This document shows, one piece after another, positions 26,804-37,100 of a stretch of 64,000 nt of DNA; within the stretch, counting starts at the first letter, position 1; each line of letters starts with the position of its first letter. This DNA comes from an uncultured Lachnospiraceae bacterium. GTDB taxonomy: Bacteria > Bacillota > Clostridia > Lachnospirales > Lachnospiraceae. The stretch lies in NCBI GenBank assembly GCA_934320895.1, contig CAKRFY010000013.1:3932-67931 (forward strand). The letters are read 5' to 3'. The position numbers and the translations under genes are program-made. A model generated the notes under the pieces. That model searched no databases. It saw nothing but the letters and a program-made list of their open reading frames with translations, and was not told the DNA's origin.

Positions 26804-29137
26804 CTAATTCAACTCCTCCTCAGTGTACCTATTTATATCTATTACATACTTAAATTTCTTTGCAAGTGCAGGCGCAAACCTAAACATCTGATCAAGCGTA
26901 TCTCCCTCGTCAGCAAGTATTACAATAAAGTCACCATAGAATTCATCCATAAGTCCAAATATCTTTGTAATCGTAGGAAAATACAAATCTGCTGCACCAT
27001 TAACAAGAAGACAACTCCCTTTTAGTTGCTCCTTACACACATCAAAATTCATCTGATTTAACTGCTTTGCTTCAATACAGCCTATTCTTCCCTGACTTAA
27101 AAAGCCATTCTTTTTTAAGACTTTTACTATCTTCTTTGATGCTGTAACTATCTTTTTTGAATCCTCTCCTATAAGGACAAAATGTGACGGATCCTTTTCA
27201 GCATTTATTAAAGTTAAAACATCACTAAATGTCTTATGCAACGCTCTAGTTGTCGGCAGATCATCTTCTGGTGTTGAATAATCTGTAATGTCATTCTCCA
27301 CATCTGACTGTGCTTTGTTTTTATTTATGCCAAACAATTTTGCAGCCCTCTCAAGTTTTATCTCCGTCTCCGACTTTTCATCAGGAATAGTTTTATCTGT
27401 CAGTTCATTTTGTAAAACAGATGTAACTTCTGTTGCATTGTTATCATCGACACTATCACCACTGTCTTCTTTGTTAATTTTACAATCATCATTTTTAGTC
27501 ATTATATCAGAATGTTCATCAACTTCCTGATTTTTAATAGCTGTTGTTTCTTCTTTTTCAGAATCATTAACCTCTTCTATCACTCTATCTATAGGCTCCG
27601 TATGTCCCCAATCATCAGCAACAGTATCAACAATACGATTTTTCTTTCCATTAAATATATTTCCGGTTATACCTTTCAGATTACTTTTTATCTCTTCAAT
27701 ATCTGAAGGTGCCATAGCCTCTTCTCTTGAAATAACATAATTATCATCAGGCTTACCTGCCTGCTCCACTCCATACATATCACTTTTAATTTTTTCTTTT
27801 ACTTTTATGGAATGTACTTTTAACTGTTCCCTTTTTTCTGCCTCATATATAGCTGATATCTCTTTTGAAAGATCCTGTGTAATGCCTGTTCCTGACTGAG
27901 AATGATGACTATATTTCTCTTTTTTCTTTACATCTGAAGACTCATCCTGTATATTCTCATCATCTTCATACTTTATATCTGCATGTTTTGTTTTTGCAAG
28001 TATATCATCTTCTTTATTTTCTGATATAACTGTTTCTGTATTATTACTAAATTTCGACGAATGCTTCCATAAACCAGATAGCTTTTGCAATCCATCAATT
28101 GCCCTTCTCGCCATCTCCACACCATCAAAATCCTCTACTTCATCATCATTCTCATAAAGTATAGTATCCGCGTCCGTAGGAGAACTATCATCTAAAAATT
28201 CTTCATCTCCCTCAGATTCACTATCATTAGCTGCATTGCTAGAATCTTTATCTTCTTTTGATTCCTCAATATTTTTATCTTCCTGTCCATCCATTTTTAA
28301 AAGCTGGTCAACAGCCTCATCTCTTGCATATTCAGACTCTTCTTCATCATTAAAAACATTAAAACTATCATCTAAAGATTCTTCATCTTCCTCAAAATTT
28401 AGTTTTATTGCCTTTTTTACTTTACTGCCTATGCTATTATCATGTCGTTCCAACTCACTTTCAGATTCCACATACTCTGTAAGATCAGGCAGAGAACCCG
28501 TATCATCAGGATTAGGAATTTCCTTTTCAACAGTATAATCCCGGTCATCTACGTAAGCAAGCTGCTCATCATTATCAATACTTGTAATAAGGCGTTTCGC
28601 TCTGTCAACAATCTCGCCTCTTCCAAACCATAGCTTTATATCCTCACATTCACTTCTACATTCATCGAAATGACCTGCTTTAAAATAAAGCTTGGCAAGC
28701 TCATACGCCCACTCTTCTATATATTCTTCTTCTTTAAGTGATTCCAGTATCTCTATAAGCTGCTCAATAGATGCTCCTGATGCCTTATCTATACGGTATC
28801 TTAATATAAGTGCATCCCTTCTACTTGAATTCATTGCAACAAATTCCTGATAGTATCCTTCAGCCTCATCCAGAGCATTTGTGCGTATGGCAAGATATAT
28901 AAGTCTGTATAAAACTCTCCTTGTGCGACTTTTCTTGTATATCCTCAAGTATGTATTCTTCGCAGCATCAAACTGTTCTGTCTTTGTATACACATCCGCT
29001 ATCGCATTCAGATCACTTATACCTTTTACCTGCCGCATATCAAGAGTCTTTACAACCGCAAGTGCTTTTTTATATTTGCGAACCTCGATCAGATGATGTA
29101 TCTGCGCAATTCTTATTGTTAATTCATACTGTCTCAT
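26804..29137 (-). CDS. Large acidic TPR protein with a C-terminal AAA-like domain
   Basis: I do not recognise a named family. The first 190 residues are helical repeats of TPR type (for example EQFDAAKNTYLRIYKKS). Residues about 200-620 are highly acidic, Ser/Asp/Glu-rich and probably disordered. The last 150 residues form a folded domain, FSDVLTLINAEKDPSHFVLIGED to the end, resembling a nucleotide-binding AAA fold in layout but with no Walker A lysine motif, so ATP binding is doubtful. No signal or membrane segment. Start at 29137 follows GGAGGG (an ATG four codons earlier lacks a site). It lies 37 bp after the nitrilase-type gene, likely in one operon. Confidence 0.8.
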   Translation of the reverse strand: MRQYELTIRIAQIHHLIEVRKYKKALAVVKTLDMRQVKGISDLNAIADVYTKTEQFDAAKNTYLRIYKKSRTRRVLYRLIYLAIRTNALDEAEGYYQEFVAMNSSRRDALILRYRIDKASGASIEQLIEILESLKEEEYIEEWAYELAKLYFKAGHFDECRSECEDIKLWFGRGEIVDRAKRLITSIDNDEQLAYVDDRDYTVEKEIPNPDDTGSLPDLTEYVESESELERHDNSIGSKVKKAIKLNFEEDEESLDDSFNVFNDEEESEYARDEAVDQLLKMDGQEDKNIEESKEDKDSSNAANDSESEGDEEFLDDSSPTDADTILYENDDEVEDFDGVEMARRAIDGLQKLSGLWKHSSKFSNNTETVISENKEDDILAKTKHADIKYEDDENIQDESSDVKKKEKYSHHSQSGTGITQDLSKEISAIYEAEKREQLKVHSIKVKEKIKSDMYGVEQAGKPDDNYVISREEAMAPSDIEEIKSNLKGITGNIFNGKKNRIVDTVADDWGHTEPIDRVIEEVNDSEKEETTAIKNQEVDEHSDIMTKNDDCKINKEDSGDSVDDNNATEVTSVLQNELTDKTIPDEKSETEIKLERAAKLFGINKNKAQSDVENDITDYSTPEDDLPTTRALHKTFSDVLTLINAEKDPSHFVLIGEDSKKIVTASKKIVKVLKKNGFLSQGRIGCIEAKQLNQMNFDVCKEQLKGSCLLVNGAADLYFPTITKIFGLMDEFYGDFIVILADEGDTLDQMFRFAPALAKKFKYVIDINRYTEEELN

Positions 29138-29174
29138 CTTTCCCTCCACGCATTAGAAATATCGAACTTTTATA

Positions 29175-29966
29175 TTACTGCCATAGTCTGTAATATAATT
29201 CTTCTTTTCTGTCATTTCCGATTGCAAATTTTTTCCTAAGCTGCCATGCCATATCATCCAGTTCACAGATAAGCACACTCTCTTTTCCTGAAATTTCTCC
29301 TAGTATATTCCCTATGGAATCAACTGCCATACTGTCTCCACTGTACAATATACCACCATGTTCCCCAAAACAGTTTACTCCAACAACATATGACTGTGTT
29401 TCAATCGCTCTTGCACGAAGCAGCGTCTGCCAATGTACATGCCTACTCTCTGGCCAGTCAGCAATTACAAACATAACATCCGACTTTTTTGCAGCCGCTT
29501 GAAATATCTCAGGAAATCTCAGATCATAACAGACAAAAAGACTTACCATGTGTTCTTTAAACGGAAATGAAACTATTTCCTCTCCTCCCGCATAAACGTC
29601 ACTTTCTCCTCCATATGTGAAAGGATGAATTTTCTCATACTCAGCGATAGTTTTCCCTGTGTTGTCCACAACCGAAAAAATATTTTTACCCTTTTCCCCT
29701 TCTTTCTCAGGCAAAGATGCCCATCCAAACCCTATCGCAATATTATACCTTTGAGACAAACCGCACATTTTTTTGACTGTATCAGATGAATGTCTTTTCT
29801 CCCCTATTTTTTGAATATTCATGGAAAATCCCGTAAAACTCATCTCAGGAAAAATAATTATATCCGCATTTTCAGAAGCCGCATCACATATCATATTCTC
29901 AGCTTTCTTAATAGATGCCTCTTTATCCTCCCATATCATATCAATCTGTGCAAGTGCAACTCTCAT
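29175..29966 (-). CDS. Carbon-nitrogen hydrolase (nitrilase superfamily, NIT2/omega-amidase-like)
   Basis: Hydrolyses an amide or related C-N bond in the cytoplasm. The catalytic triad is visible: Glu in IIFPEMSFTGFSM, Lys in EKIHPFTYGGE and Cys in VCYDLRFPEIF. Length 263 is normal. The closest groups repair deaminated glutathione or hydrolyse omega-amides, but the substrate is not certain. The start at 29966 has GGAGG upstream; an in-frame extension to 29987 is possible. Confidence 0.88.
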   Translation of the reverse strand: MRVALAQIDMIWEDKEASIKKAENMICDAASENADIIIFPEMSFTGFSMNIQKIGEKRHSSDTVKKMCGLSQRYNIAIGFGWASLPEKEGEKGKNIFSVVDNTGKTIAEYEKIHPFTYGGESDVYAGGEEIVSFPFKEHMVSLFVCYDLRFPEIFQAAAKKSDVMFVIADWPESRHVHWQTLLRARAIETQSYVVGVNCFGEHGGILYSGDSMAVDSIGNILGEISGKESVLICELDDMAWQLRKKFAIGNDRKEELYYRLWQ

Positions 29967-30098
29967 AAATAAATCTTCCTCCCACATTCACCTATTCTTA
30001 TATTCAGGTATCTTCTGCGCTCATATAGCTATTATAACTAATGCTCACTTATAAAACAAGTATAGTAACACCAATTATCAAAGTGACAACAGCAGGTG

Positions 30099-30179
30099 TT
30101 GTATGTTACAATTAGATAAGTAAAATAAATAATGAAAATATTTTTAAGCTGTCACTTTTACATAACGACATGTGACAGC
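30099..30179 (+). promoter_or_regulatory. Promoter and leader palindrome of the DUF4867 gene
   Basis: TTGTAT (30099-30104), 16 bp, TAAAAT (30121-30126), followed by a perfect 8-bp inverted repeat GCTGTCAC (30148-30155) and GTGACAGC (30172-30179) in the leader. The palindrome may be an operator or an RNA hairpin. Confidence 0.45.
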
Positions 30180-30210
30180 AAAACTAAACTTAATTTCAGG
30201 AGGATAAACT

Positions 30211-30849
30211 ATGAAAATTCAATCAGTTACAGATGATGCATTTAAAACATACGGCCGTATTGTTGACGGATATGACTACAAACTTCTTTTAGAAAAGCTT
30301 GAAAGCGAAACCGAGAAACCTGCTGACAGCGTTATCTATGAACCAACATGTGAAGCACTTGAAAATACTCCTGCATTTTCACAGCTTCGCGATAATTGCT
30401 ACGGTGGAATGCCTATTCAGATCGGTTATTGTAATGGAACAAACACAAAATTAAACTGTTTTGAATATCACAGAGACAGCGAAATTGACATTGCCGCTGA
30501 CGATGCAATTCTTCTCGTTGCAAGACTTCAGGATGTGGAAAACGGCAGTATTGATTCAAGTAAAACAGAAGCATTCCTCTGTCCTAAAGGAACTGCTGTA
30601 GAACTCTACTCTACAACACTTCACTATGCTCCTTGCAGTGCAAAGAAAGGCGAAGGCTTCAGAGTTGTTATCGTTCTTCCAAAAGACACAAATCTTGATA
30701 TGCCTCAGATCACAAAAGCAAACGCCGAAGATTCTCTACTCTGGGCAAAAAATAAATGGCTTATTGCACATAAAGACACATCAGAGGCAAAAGCTGGTGC
30801 TCACGTAGGACTTACAGGCGAAAATATTGATATTGCTGATTTAATCTAG
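30211..30849 (+). CDS. DUF4867 family protein, cupin-like
   Basis: 212 residues matching the DUF4867 family, whose role is unsettled though members often sit by sugar-phosphate genes. The central part looks like a metal-binding cupin barrel: FEYHRDSEI, LVARLQDVENG, FLCPKGTAVELYSTTLHYAP. The end holds KWLIAHKDT and VGLTGENI. No signal peptide. AGGAGG stands before the ATG. The next gene, rsmF, begins 44 bp later on the same strand. Confidence 0.85.
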   Translation: MKIQSVTDDAFKTYGRIVDGYDYKLLLEKLESETEKPADSVIYEPTCEALENTPAFSQLRDNCYGGMPIQIGYCNGTNTKLNCFEYHRDSEIDIAADDAILLVARLQDVENGSIDSSKTEAFLCPKGTAVELYSTTLHYAPCSAKKGEGFRVVIVLPKDTNLDMPQITKANAEDSLLWAKNKWLIAHKDTSEAKAGAHVGLTGENIDIADLI

Positions 30850-30893
30850 TACAACGAAACAGCATTCTTAAAAAATGGAGAAACAAATAACTT

Positions 30894-32315
30894 ATGAATT
30901 TACCCGAGAAATTTATTGAACGAATGAAATCAATGCTTGGTCCTGAAGAATTTAAACTATTTGAAGCAAGTTACTCAGATAGCAAAGCTTACGGACTTCG
31001 CATAAACCCGTTGAAAATAAAGTCTCAGGATGCATTACCCTTCTTTTTAAGTCCCGTTCCATGGGCCAAGGAAGGGTTTTATGCTGTTCCTGAAGAAAAA
31101 CCAGGCCGGCACATTCTGCATGAAGCAGGCGCATATTATATCCAGGAACCAAGTGCCATGTCTGTCGCTGCCCTCCTTAATCCACAGCCAGGTGACATAG
31201 TATGTGACCTTTGTGCAGCTCCAGGCGGCAAATCCACTCAGATAGCAGGCATGTTAGACGGATATGGACTTCTTGTATCAAACGAAATATTTCCACAACG
31301 CGCAAAAATACTTTCTCAAAACATCGAAAGACTTGGTATTAAAAATGCTGTTGTCTGCAATGAATCTCCCGAAAACATGGCAAAATACTTTCCTGCATTT
31401 TTCGACAAAATTGTTGTAGATGCTCCATGTTCAGGCGAGGGAATGTTCAGGAAAGATGATACTGCTATTGAAGAATGGACCCCCGACAATGTAACACTAT
31501 GTTCTGAAAGACAAAAATCCATTTTATCACAAGCTCAAAAAATGCTTAAACCAGACGGTGTTATCGTTTATTCAACATGTACCTTTGCTCCATCTGAAAA
31601 CGAGGAAATTTTAATCTGGTTCTTAAGGGAATACCCTGATTTTTACGTTGAAGATTACCATGATATTCTTGGAGTGAATATTTCATGCGGAAACACTGAC
31701 TTTATTTCAAACGAACTTAAGCCACTAACTGATGAAGAATCAAAAGCTATAAAATCTTCTTTAAGATTATGGCCACATAAAATAAAAGGTGAGGGGCACT
31801 TTGCAGTAAGACTTATAAAAAATGGCGGTGAAGACGCTGTTCAAAAAAAGAAAAAGAAATCATCTGGTAAAAATATACTTTCCAAAAGTGAAAGAAAACA
31901 GTTACTAGAATTCATGGCTGATTTTCTAAATAATACAGATTTATATGCTGATAAAAGATATGAATATTTCGGAGATGAACTTTATATGATTCCAGATGAA
32001 ATGCCTGAACTTAAGGGTATTAAACTCCTAAGAGCCGGACTTCATATTGCAACAAAGAAGAAAAAACGCTTTGAACCCGCCCACGCTTTTGCTAAATATC
32101 TTAATCCAGCCAATGTAAAATGCTCTTTTGAATGTTCTGATGAGCAGGCTGAAAAATATCTTCACGGTGATGTTATACAGATAACAGATAACTCTCTTTC
32201 AGACACGAAGGGTTTTATTTTAGTATGTTATAATGGCTTAAGTCTCGGCTGGGGTAAAATTACAAATAACACTATAAAAAATCATTATCCCAAAGGACTC
32301 AGAATAAATTATTAA
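30894..32315 (+). CDS. rsmF: 16S rRNA m5C methyltransferase, RsmF/NOL1-NOP2-Sun family
   Basis: S-adenosylmethionine-dependent cytosine-5 methylation of rRNA (or tRNA). Seen: SAM-binding VCDLCAAPGGKSTQ, motif IV DAPCSGEGMFRKD and motif VI YSTCTFAPSENEE, giving the two catalytic cysteines. A C-terminal PUA-like extension (about residues 320-473) with PAHAFAKYLNP and SLGWGKITNNTIKNHYPKGL fits RsmF rather than RsmB. The ribosome site is weak (GGAG 16 bases away). Confidence 0.92.
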   Translation: MNLPEKFIERMKSMLGPEEFKLFEASYSDSKAYGLRINPLKIKSQDALPFFLSPVPWAKEGFYAVPEEKPGRHILHEAGAYYIQEPSAMSVAALLNPQPGDIVCDLCAAPGGKSTQIAGMLDGYGLLVSNEIFPQRAKILSQNIERLGIKNAVVCNESPENMAKYFPAFFDKIVVDAPCSGEGMFRKDDTAIEEWTPDNVTLCSERQKSILSQAQKMLKPDGVIVYSTCTFAPSENEEILIWFLREYPDFYVEDYHDILGVNISCGNTDFISNELKPLTDEESKAIKSSLRLWPHKIKGEGHFAVRLIKNGGEDAVQKKKKKSSGKNILSKSERKQLLEFMADFLNNTDLYADKRYEYFGDELYMIPDEMPELKGIKLLRAGLHIATKKKKRFEPAHAFAKYLNPANVKCSFECSDEQAEKYLHGDVIQITDNSLSDTKGFILVCYNGLSLGWGKITNNTIKNHYPKGLRINY

Positions 32316-32327
32316 AATTCACAAAAC

Positions 32328-32362
32328 AACAAATGCAGCAGGTTCACCCTACTGCATTTGCT
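32328..32362. terminator. Bidirectional terminator overlapping a gene end
   Basis: AAATGCAG (32331-32338) pairs with CTGCATTT (32352-32359), extended by further pairs. It includes the last codons of the minus-strand lytic transglycosylase gene. Confidence 0.75.
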
Positions 32363-33087
32363 GTTTCATAAGCTTTTTTATAACTTAGAACTCTATTTAC
32401 ATAAGTCTTACAAAACGATGGCACTCCACCGTACTTCTTAACTGCTCCACTTCCGGCATTGTATGCTGCAAGAGCAAGTTTTACATCCCCATTAAATTTC
32501 TTTAAATGAGCTGCAATAAGTTTTGCTCCGCCCATAATATTCTGTTCTGCATCATATGGGTCTTTAACTCCTAATTCCTTCGCCGTAGATGGCATAAGCT
32601 GCATAACACCTACTGCTCCGGCACTAGAAACATCATTAGGATTAAAATCCGACTCTGTCTTTGCAACAGCTTTAAGAAGACTTTCAGATACTCCATATTT
32701 TTTCGCTGCTTCTTTAAATATGCTGTCATACTTTGTCTTTTTCATAGCATCTGCCGTAGTGGTAGCGGTATCCGAAGTCTTTTTTGCCTCAGATGTCTTT
32801 TCATCCGCTACATCAACATATACATATGTTTGTCCTGTCGTCGCATTCTTATATAAAATTTTTCCTGTTGATGTATCATTATTATCCGATGATGTATTTT
32901 CTGTTTTATTTGTATTAGAACTTTCTGATGACGATGCTGTTTTCTTAGATACAGAAGCATTTTCTGCCTTTTTCTTCTGGCTGCTAAGTACCGTTCCAAA
33001 ACTTTTTATACTGGTATGTCTCTGCACACCATCATTTTTCAATTCTGCCAATGGCTTAATTTTCAATCCCTGAATTCCGCTGATCAC
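32344..33087 (-). CDS. Lytic transglycosylase (SLT domain)
   Basis: Cleaves peptidoglycan glycan strands. The C-terminal SLT domain (about residues 115-240) shows the catalytic Glu in AVAKTESDFNP, then SSAGAVGVMQLMPSTA and LALAAYNAGSGAVKKYGG. The N-terminal 110 residues are Ser/Thr/Lys-rich and disordered, with no clear signal peptide, so export may use another route such as the flagellar system. It follows a 90-residue gene with a 2-base gap, one operon. Confidence 0.9.
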   Translation of the reverse strand: MISGIQGLKIKPLAELKNDGVQRHTSIKSFGTVLSSQKKKAENASVSKKTASSSESSNTNKTENTSSDNNDTSTGKILYKNATTGQTYVYVDVADEKTSEAKKTSDTATTTADAMKKTKYDSIFKEAAKKYGVSESLLKAVAKTESDFNPNDVSSAGAVGVMQLMPSTAKELGVKDPYDAEQNIMGGAKLIAAHLKKFNGDVKLALAAYNAGSGAVKKYGGVPSFCKTYVNRVLSYKKAYETANAVG

Positions 33088-33089
33088 TT

Positions 33090-33362
33090 TTATCCCCCCT
33101 GCTTATCAAATAATTTACTCAGTGTAATATCATCATTTACATTTCCAACCTGTTTCCTCTTAACGGATGCCCCCTCAACATATGCCTCCATCACATGCAT
33201 ATAACTTGTCTGTTCTACTATCTCAGCCGAAGATACCCCTTTTATATCTGGCTTTTTATATACAATCTTTGCAATCTTTTTATCCGGATGTACACTTTTG
33301 CACGAAATGGTTTTCGCTTCTTTTCCCTTAACAGGTTTTTTAAACAAAATAACCACCCCCAT
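33090..33362 (-). CDS. Small protein of unknown function, upstream of the transglycosylase
   Basis: 90 residues, basic at the N-terminus (LFKKPVKGKEAK) and with no recognised domain. It ends two bases before the lytic transglycosylase gene, so a shared function is likely. The start is uncertain: ATG at 33362 has only AAAGG, while a TTG at 33347 has GGGGGTGG at good distance. Confidence 0.6.
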   Translation of the reverse strand: MGVVILFKKPVKGKEAKTISCKSVHPDKKIAKIVYKKPDIKGVSSAEIVEQTSYMHVMEAYVEGASVKRKQVGNVNDDITLSKLFDKQGG

Positions 33363-33788
33363 CTTGATTCGCCTTTGAAAGTTGCATTTTTTAATTTACG
33401 CCAATATATCAATATAATAGCACAACACAATGAAGTTGAACAGTTTTTTTGCAATACACTAACCACACTAAATAACACCACTTTTTCAAAGTAACCATAT
33501 TTTATCAAAAGCTTCTTTTTACAATTTAAATTACAAAAAACAAAAAAGGGTAATTCATAAGAAGCTTCTACAATAAAATATGTTGTCAATAAGAGCACAG
33601 AAAAGGACAACGAGAAAATCTATAAAAGCAAAATCAAAATGAAAACATAACAATGTTACATTAATTTCCGTGCTATTTCAAGGGCTGTTACAACAAGAAA
33701 CTTATATAAAAAATGCAGATATTTAATAATAACTAGCTCTATATTTACGCAAGCTCTTATTAATACAACAGCCCTAATAAATAATTTC
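33363..33788. other. 426-bp stretch without a convincing gene
   Basis: AT-rich. The only structure seen is a spaced inverted repeat, AGGGCTGTT (33681-33689) and AACAGCCCT (33767-33775), enclosing 77 bp; it may close a large RNA hairpin downstream of the small peptide gene. Open frames here are not supported by ribosome sites. Confidence 0.6.
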
Positions 33789-33950
33789 CTATACCCTTAA
33801 AATTATACTTCTGCTGTTTTTTTGTTCTTTTAATGTAACTTTTTTGCTTTGCTTTGCCTGAACAAAATCTGAATTCAGATTCACTCCACACATAATTCCA
33901 GCCATTGAAAATACAATGATAATGGTTAGAATATGTCTTATCTTTTTCAT
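33789..33950 (-). CDS. Small secreted peptide, possibly the remnant of a larger exported protein
   Basis: 53 residues too short for usual ORF lists. Starts MKKIRHILTIIIVFSMAGIM, a clear signal peptide with a basic head and hydrophobic core; a Cys at residue 21 is in a poor lipobox. The short mature part is Lys-rich (SKKVTLKEQKNSRS). GGAGG precedes the ATG by 9 bases, better than the overlapping longer frame. Resembles the beginning of the Lys-rich surface proteins nearby, so truncation is an alternative. Confidence 0.5.
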   Translation of the reverse strand: MKKIRHILTIIIVFSMAGIMCGVNLNSDFVQAKQSKKVTLKEQKNSRSIILRV

Positions 33951-34072
33951 TAATTTCAACCTCCACTTTAATACTTATTATCATTTTTATTATAAAATAT
34001 ATAATTCCAGAAATCAATATTTTAATCTTTATAATTTATAAATATAAATATCATATATATATATATTAAATT

Positions 34073-34112
34073 AAGAGGGCTGCCGATTTTCTGTTTCAGC
34101 AGCCCCCTTTAA
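34073..34112 (-). terminator. Terminator of the GH5 gene
   Basis: GGGCTGC (34077-34083) pairs with GCAGCCC (34099-34105) with flanking A/T pairs, about 30 bp after the GH5 stop, followed by T-rich sequence on the minus strand. Confidence 0.85.
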
Positions 34113-34142
34113 AAAGGTACAAATAATTTTTATCATTCCACT

Positions 34143-37100
34143 TTATTCACCTTCGTAAACAGTAATTCCTGTTACTGTCGGTCTATTTGCGAATGTGATA
34201 TAAAGATATGGATTTGTCTTAAGTTCATTTATCAATGTATCCGTAAGCATGATTCCTTTTCCACTGTATTCTGCGTACTTCATGTCTACTGATGTTCCAG
34301 GTCTGCCGTCTACTTTGTCTGTTGCGGCAAATGTTACTGAACCTACATTATCTTCTGAGTCTGATTTATCAAGGAAATCAAATTTAAGTACAGGTTTCTT
34401 ATATTTAGATAAATCAATTTTTAAGAATGCCTGATATCCGTAATCATTAAATCCGATTTCTGTTGCATCTCCATTGATTGAACTTGTTGCTGTGTTTTCA
34501 GGTACATATTTTGAAAGATCTCCGCCTGTAACTTTCTCACCGGCACCTTCACTGTCATATCTGTTATCACCAACGAGACTTGAGCCGTCGTTCTTATACC
34601 ACTTACCTGTCCATGTCCAGCCGGCTTTATAAGAGCTTACATCTACTGCTTCTAACTTGTCAGCTTCTGTTCCGTCTGCTGTTGTTCCATTTGTGTTCAG
34701 GTTTGATTTCATTGAACCATTTGAACCTGTGATAGTGTTGTATAACTCTGCGATATCATGATATCTCATCTGGCATTTGTCTTTGTCCATGTACTGATTT
34801 GTCTCCCAAAGTACAGGTAAGATATGATGATTAGCTGCAATTGTCATTGTATCATTTAACCACTGAGCTACACCTTCCTGCTTTGGATTACATACACTGA
34901 ACTCACCCATGATGATTCCATATCCTGCATTGTAGAACTTATCCATCTCTGCGAGGAATGTCTCTGTTGCCTCTTTATCCTTTGGTGTGTAAACTCCCTC
35001 TCCACCATCACCACAGAATGCCCATGGTGTATAATAGTGAATTGATATGCTGAGTTTAGTAGTTCCATTCTCTGCTGTATCTGTTGGCATCTTAAATCTG
35101 TCATCACAAGTCTTGTCGATGTTTGTATCATAACCTGCTATAAGAAGATGTCTGTATGCATTGTTTCCGTCTGATGCACGAACAATGTCTACAAATTTCT
35201 GATTTATCTTGTTTACCATCTCGTATCTCTCATCGAGAGTGAGGTTTCCTGAGATTGCCTTTGTATCATTTACGTCCTTTGGTGCAGCATATCCACTTTC
35301 GTAGATTGCATCATTTAATCTGTCACCAAGTTCTTCGTTTGCACCTTCAAAAATAAGGTGGTCTGAGTAGTCCTTAAATCTGTCACAAATCTGTGTCCAG
35401 TATCTTTCATATCTCTTCCATGCCTCTGCACGTCTTGTCTCATCTGCTGTCTTGTTTCCGTCTGCATCTTCTTTGCATGCACCGAACTGTCCCCACCACT
35501 GGTTATCCCAATGATCATTTATGATTACATACATACCACAGTTTAATGCATAGTTTACGATTTCTTCTACACGACCAAGATATTTTTCATTGATAGTGTA
35601 TGTTCCATCCTCTGAGTCCATGTTTGACCATGCTACAGGGATTCTTATAGTATTAAATCCGTATGAACGAAGTGACTGAATATATTTTTCAGTAGTAACA
35701 GGCTGTCCCCATGCCTGCTCAAATGCTTTTGCATCTGTAGCAGCAATCTTGTCAGCATAAGTTCCAAGCGTTGCTTCCATTGTGTTACCAAGGTTTACAC
35801 CCTCACCCATCTCATTTTCAATAAGCCACTGTGTAGATAAATCTTTACGGACAGTACCATTATCTTTAACAGTTATGCTGTCTGATGTACCACCCTTGAT
35901 AGTTACTGTTTTTGCATCTCCTACATTTGATGCTGTCTCAGGAATTTTTACACGGAGTGTAATATCTTTCTGGTCAAGTGATCCTGTATAACCTAAATCA
36001 TCATTTTTTAAAACTTTTACGCTGTATGTAAATGTTTTTGATGCAGTTTTTCCTGCCATTGTCTTATAAGTAACTTTTGCTGTTATCTTTGCTGAACCTG
36101 GATTGGTTGCAGATACATCACCTGCATATTTAAAGCTTGATACTTTTGCACCCTTTACTGCTAAAACAGATTCATCAGAACTCTTCCATGTAACTTTACT
36201 TATACTCTTAACATTCTCAACTGCGATAGTGATTTCATCACTCTTTCCTGCATATAACTTAGCTGCACATGCTTTTACATTGAAAAATGGTGTATATACT
36301 GCCTTTAAATTCTTGTATCCGCTTGTCTTTATCTTCTTAACATTTGAAGCTGTTGAACTTCCTGATACACTTATCTTCTTTGCACATCCCTTAAATGCAT
36401 TTTTAGCAACTGAAGTTAATTTAGCATTAAGGACGAGCTTGTTAAGATTCTTGCAATTTGCAAATGCTGATGCCGGAATCTTCTTTATGTTCTTTCCAAG
36501 TGTAACTGATGAGGCTTTTGCTGCCTTAAATACATTTGAATTTAAAGCTGTAACTGTATAAGATGCTCCTGCTGTCTTAACAGTATCAGGAGCAGATATA
36601 TTCTTAGCTGTCTTACCTTTTGAAGATAACTTATTTACCTTAACTTTACCGGCTGTATCTTCTGTAGCTTCCTGTGTAACTTTATATACAATGTTTCCAT
36701 TTGTGAATGTTACTCCAAGTTTTTTACCATATGTCTTTACATACTTTGGAACACCACTTACCTTAAATGTAATCTCAATATCTGACTTAGGCATACTTGT
36801 AAGACTTCCCTGTTTAAAAGGAATAGTTCCTGAAAGCGGCCAGTCTCCATATCCTGTAACATTGAACTGATAATAACTTTCTGTTTTTATATAAGGAAGT
36901 TCTATATCTTTTGCACCTTCTACTTCATTTCCGTCTACTTTTAATGTCGCATTAGTTACCTTGATATCTGTACCATTTTTAACCGGAATATCTGTAGCAA
37001 CACCCATCATGTTAAAACTGTCAGCCTGTCTGAGGTCTACTCCTGAAAGCTTAACCGTATACTCACCATCACCTTCATTTAAAAGAACATCTTTGACCTC

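Noticed and set aside
33242-33610. 122-residue minus-strand ORF overlapping the gene before the transglycosylase
   Set aside because: No ribosome site; the shorter frame with operon spacing is preferred.
33760-34017. 85-residue minus-strand ORF
   Set aside because: The overlapping 53-residue frame has a better ribosome site and a clear signal peptide.
36103-36561. 152-residue plus-strand ORF opposite the GH5 gene
   Set aside because: Antisense frame of an Ala/Lys-rich coding region; no ribosome site and no recognisable features.
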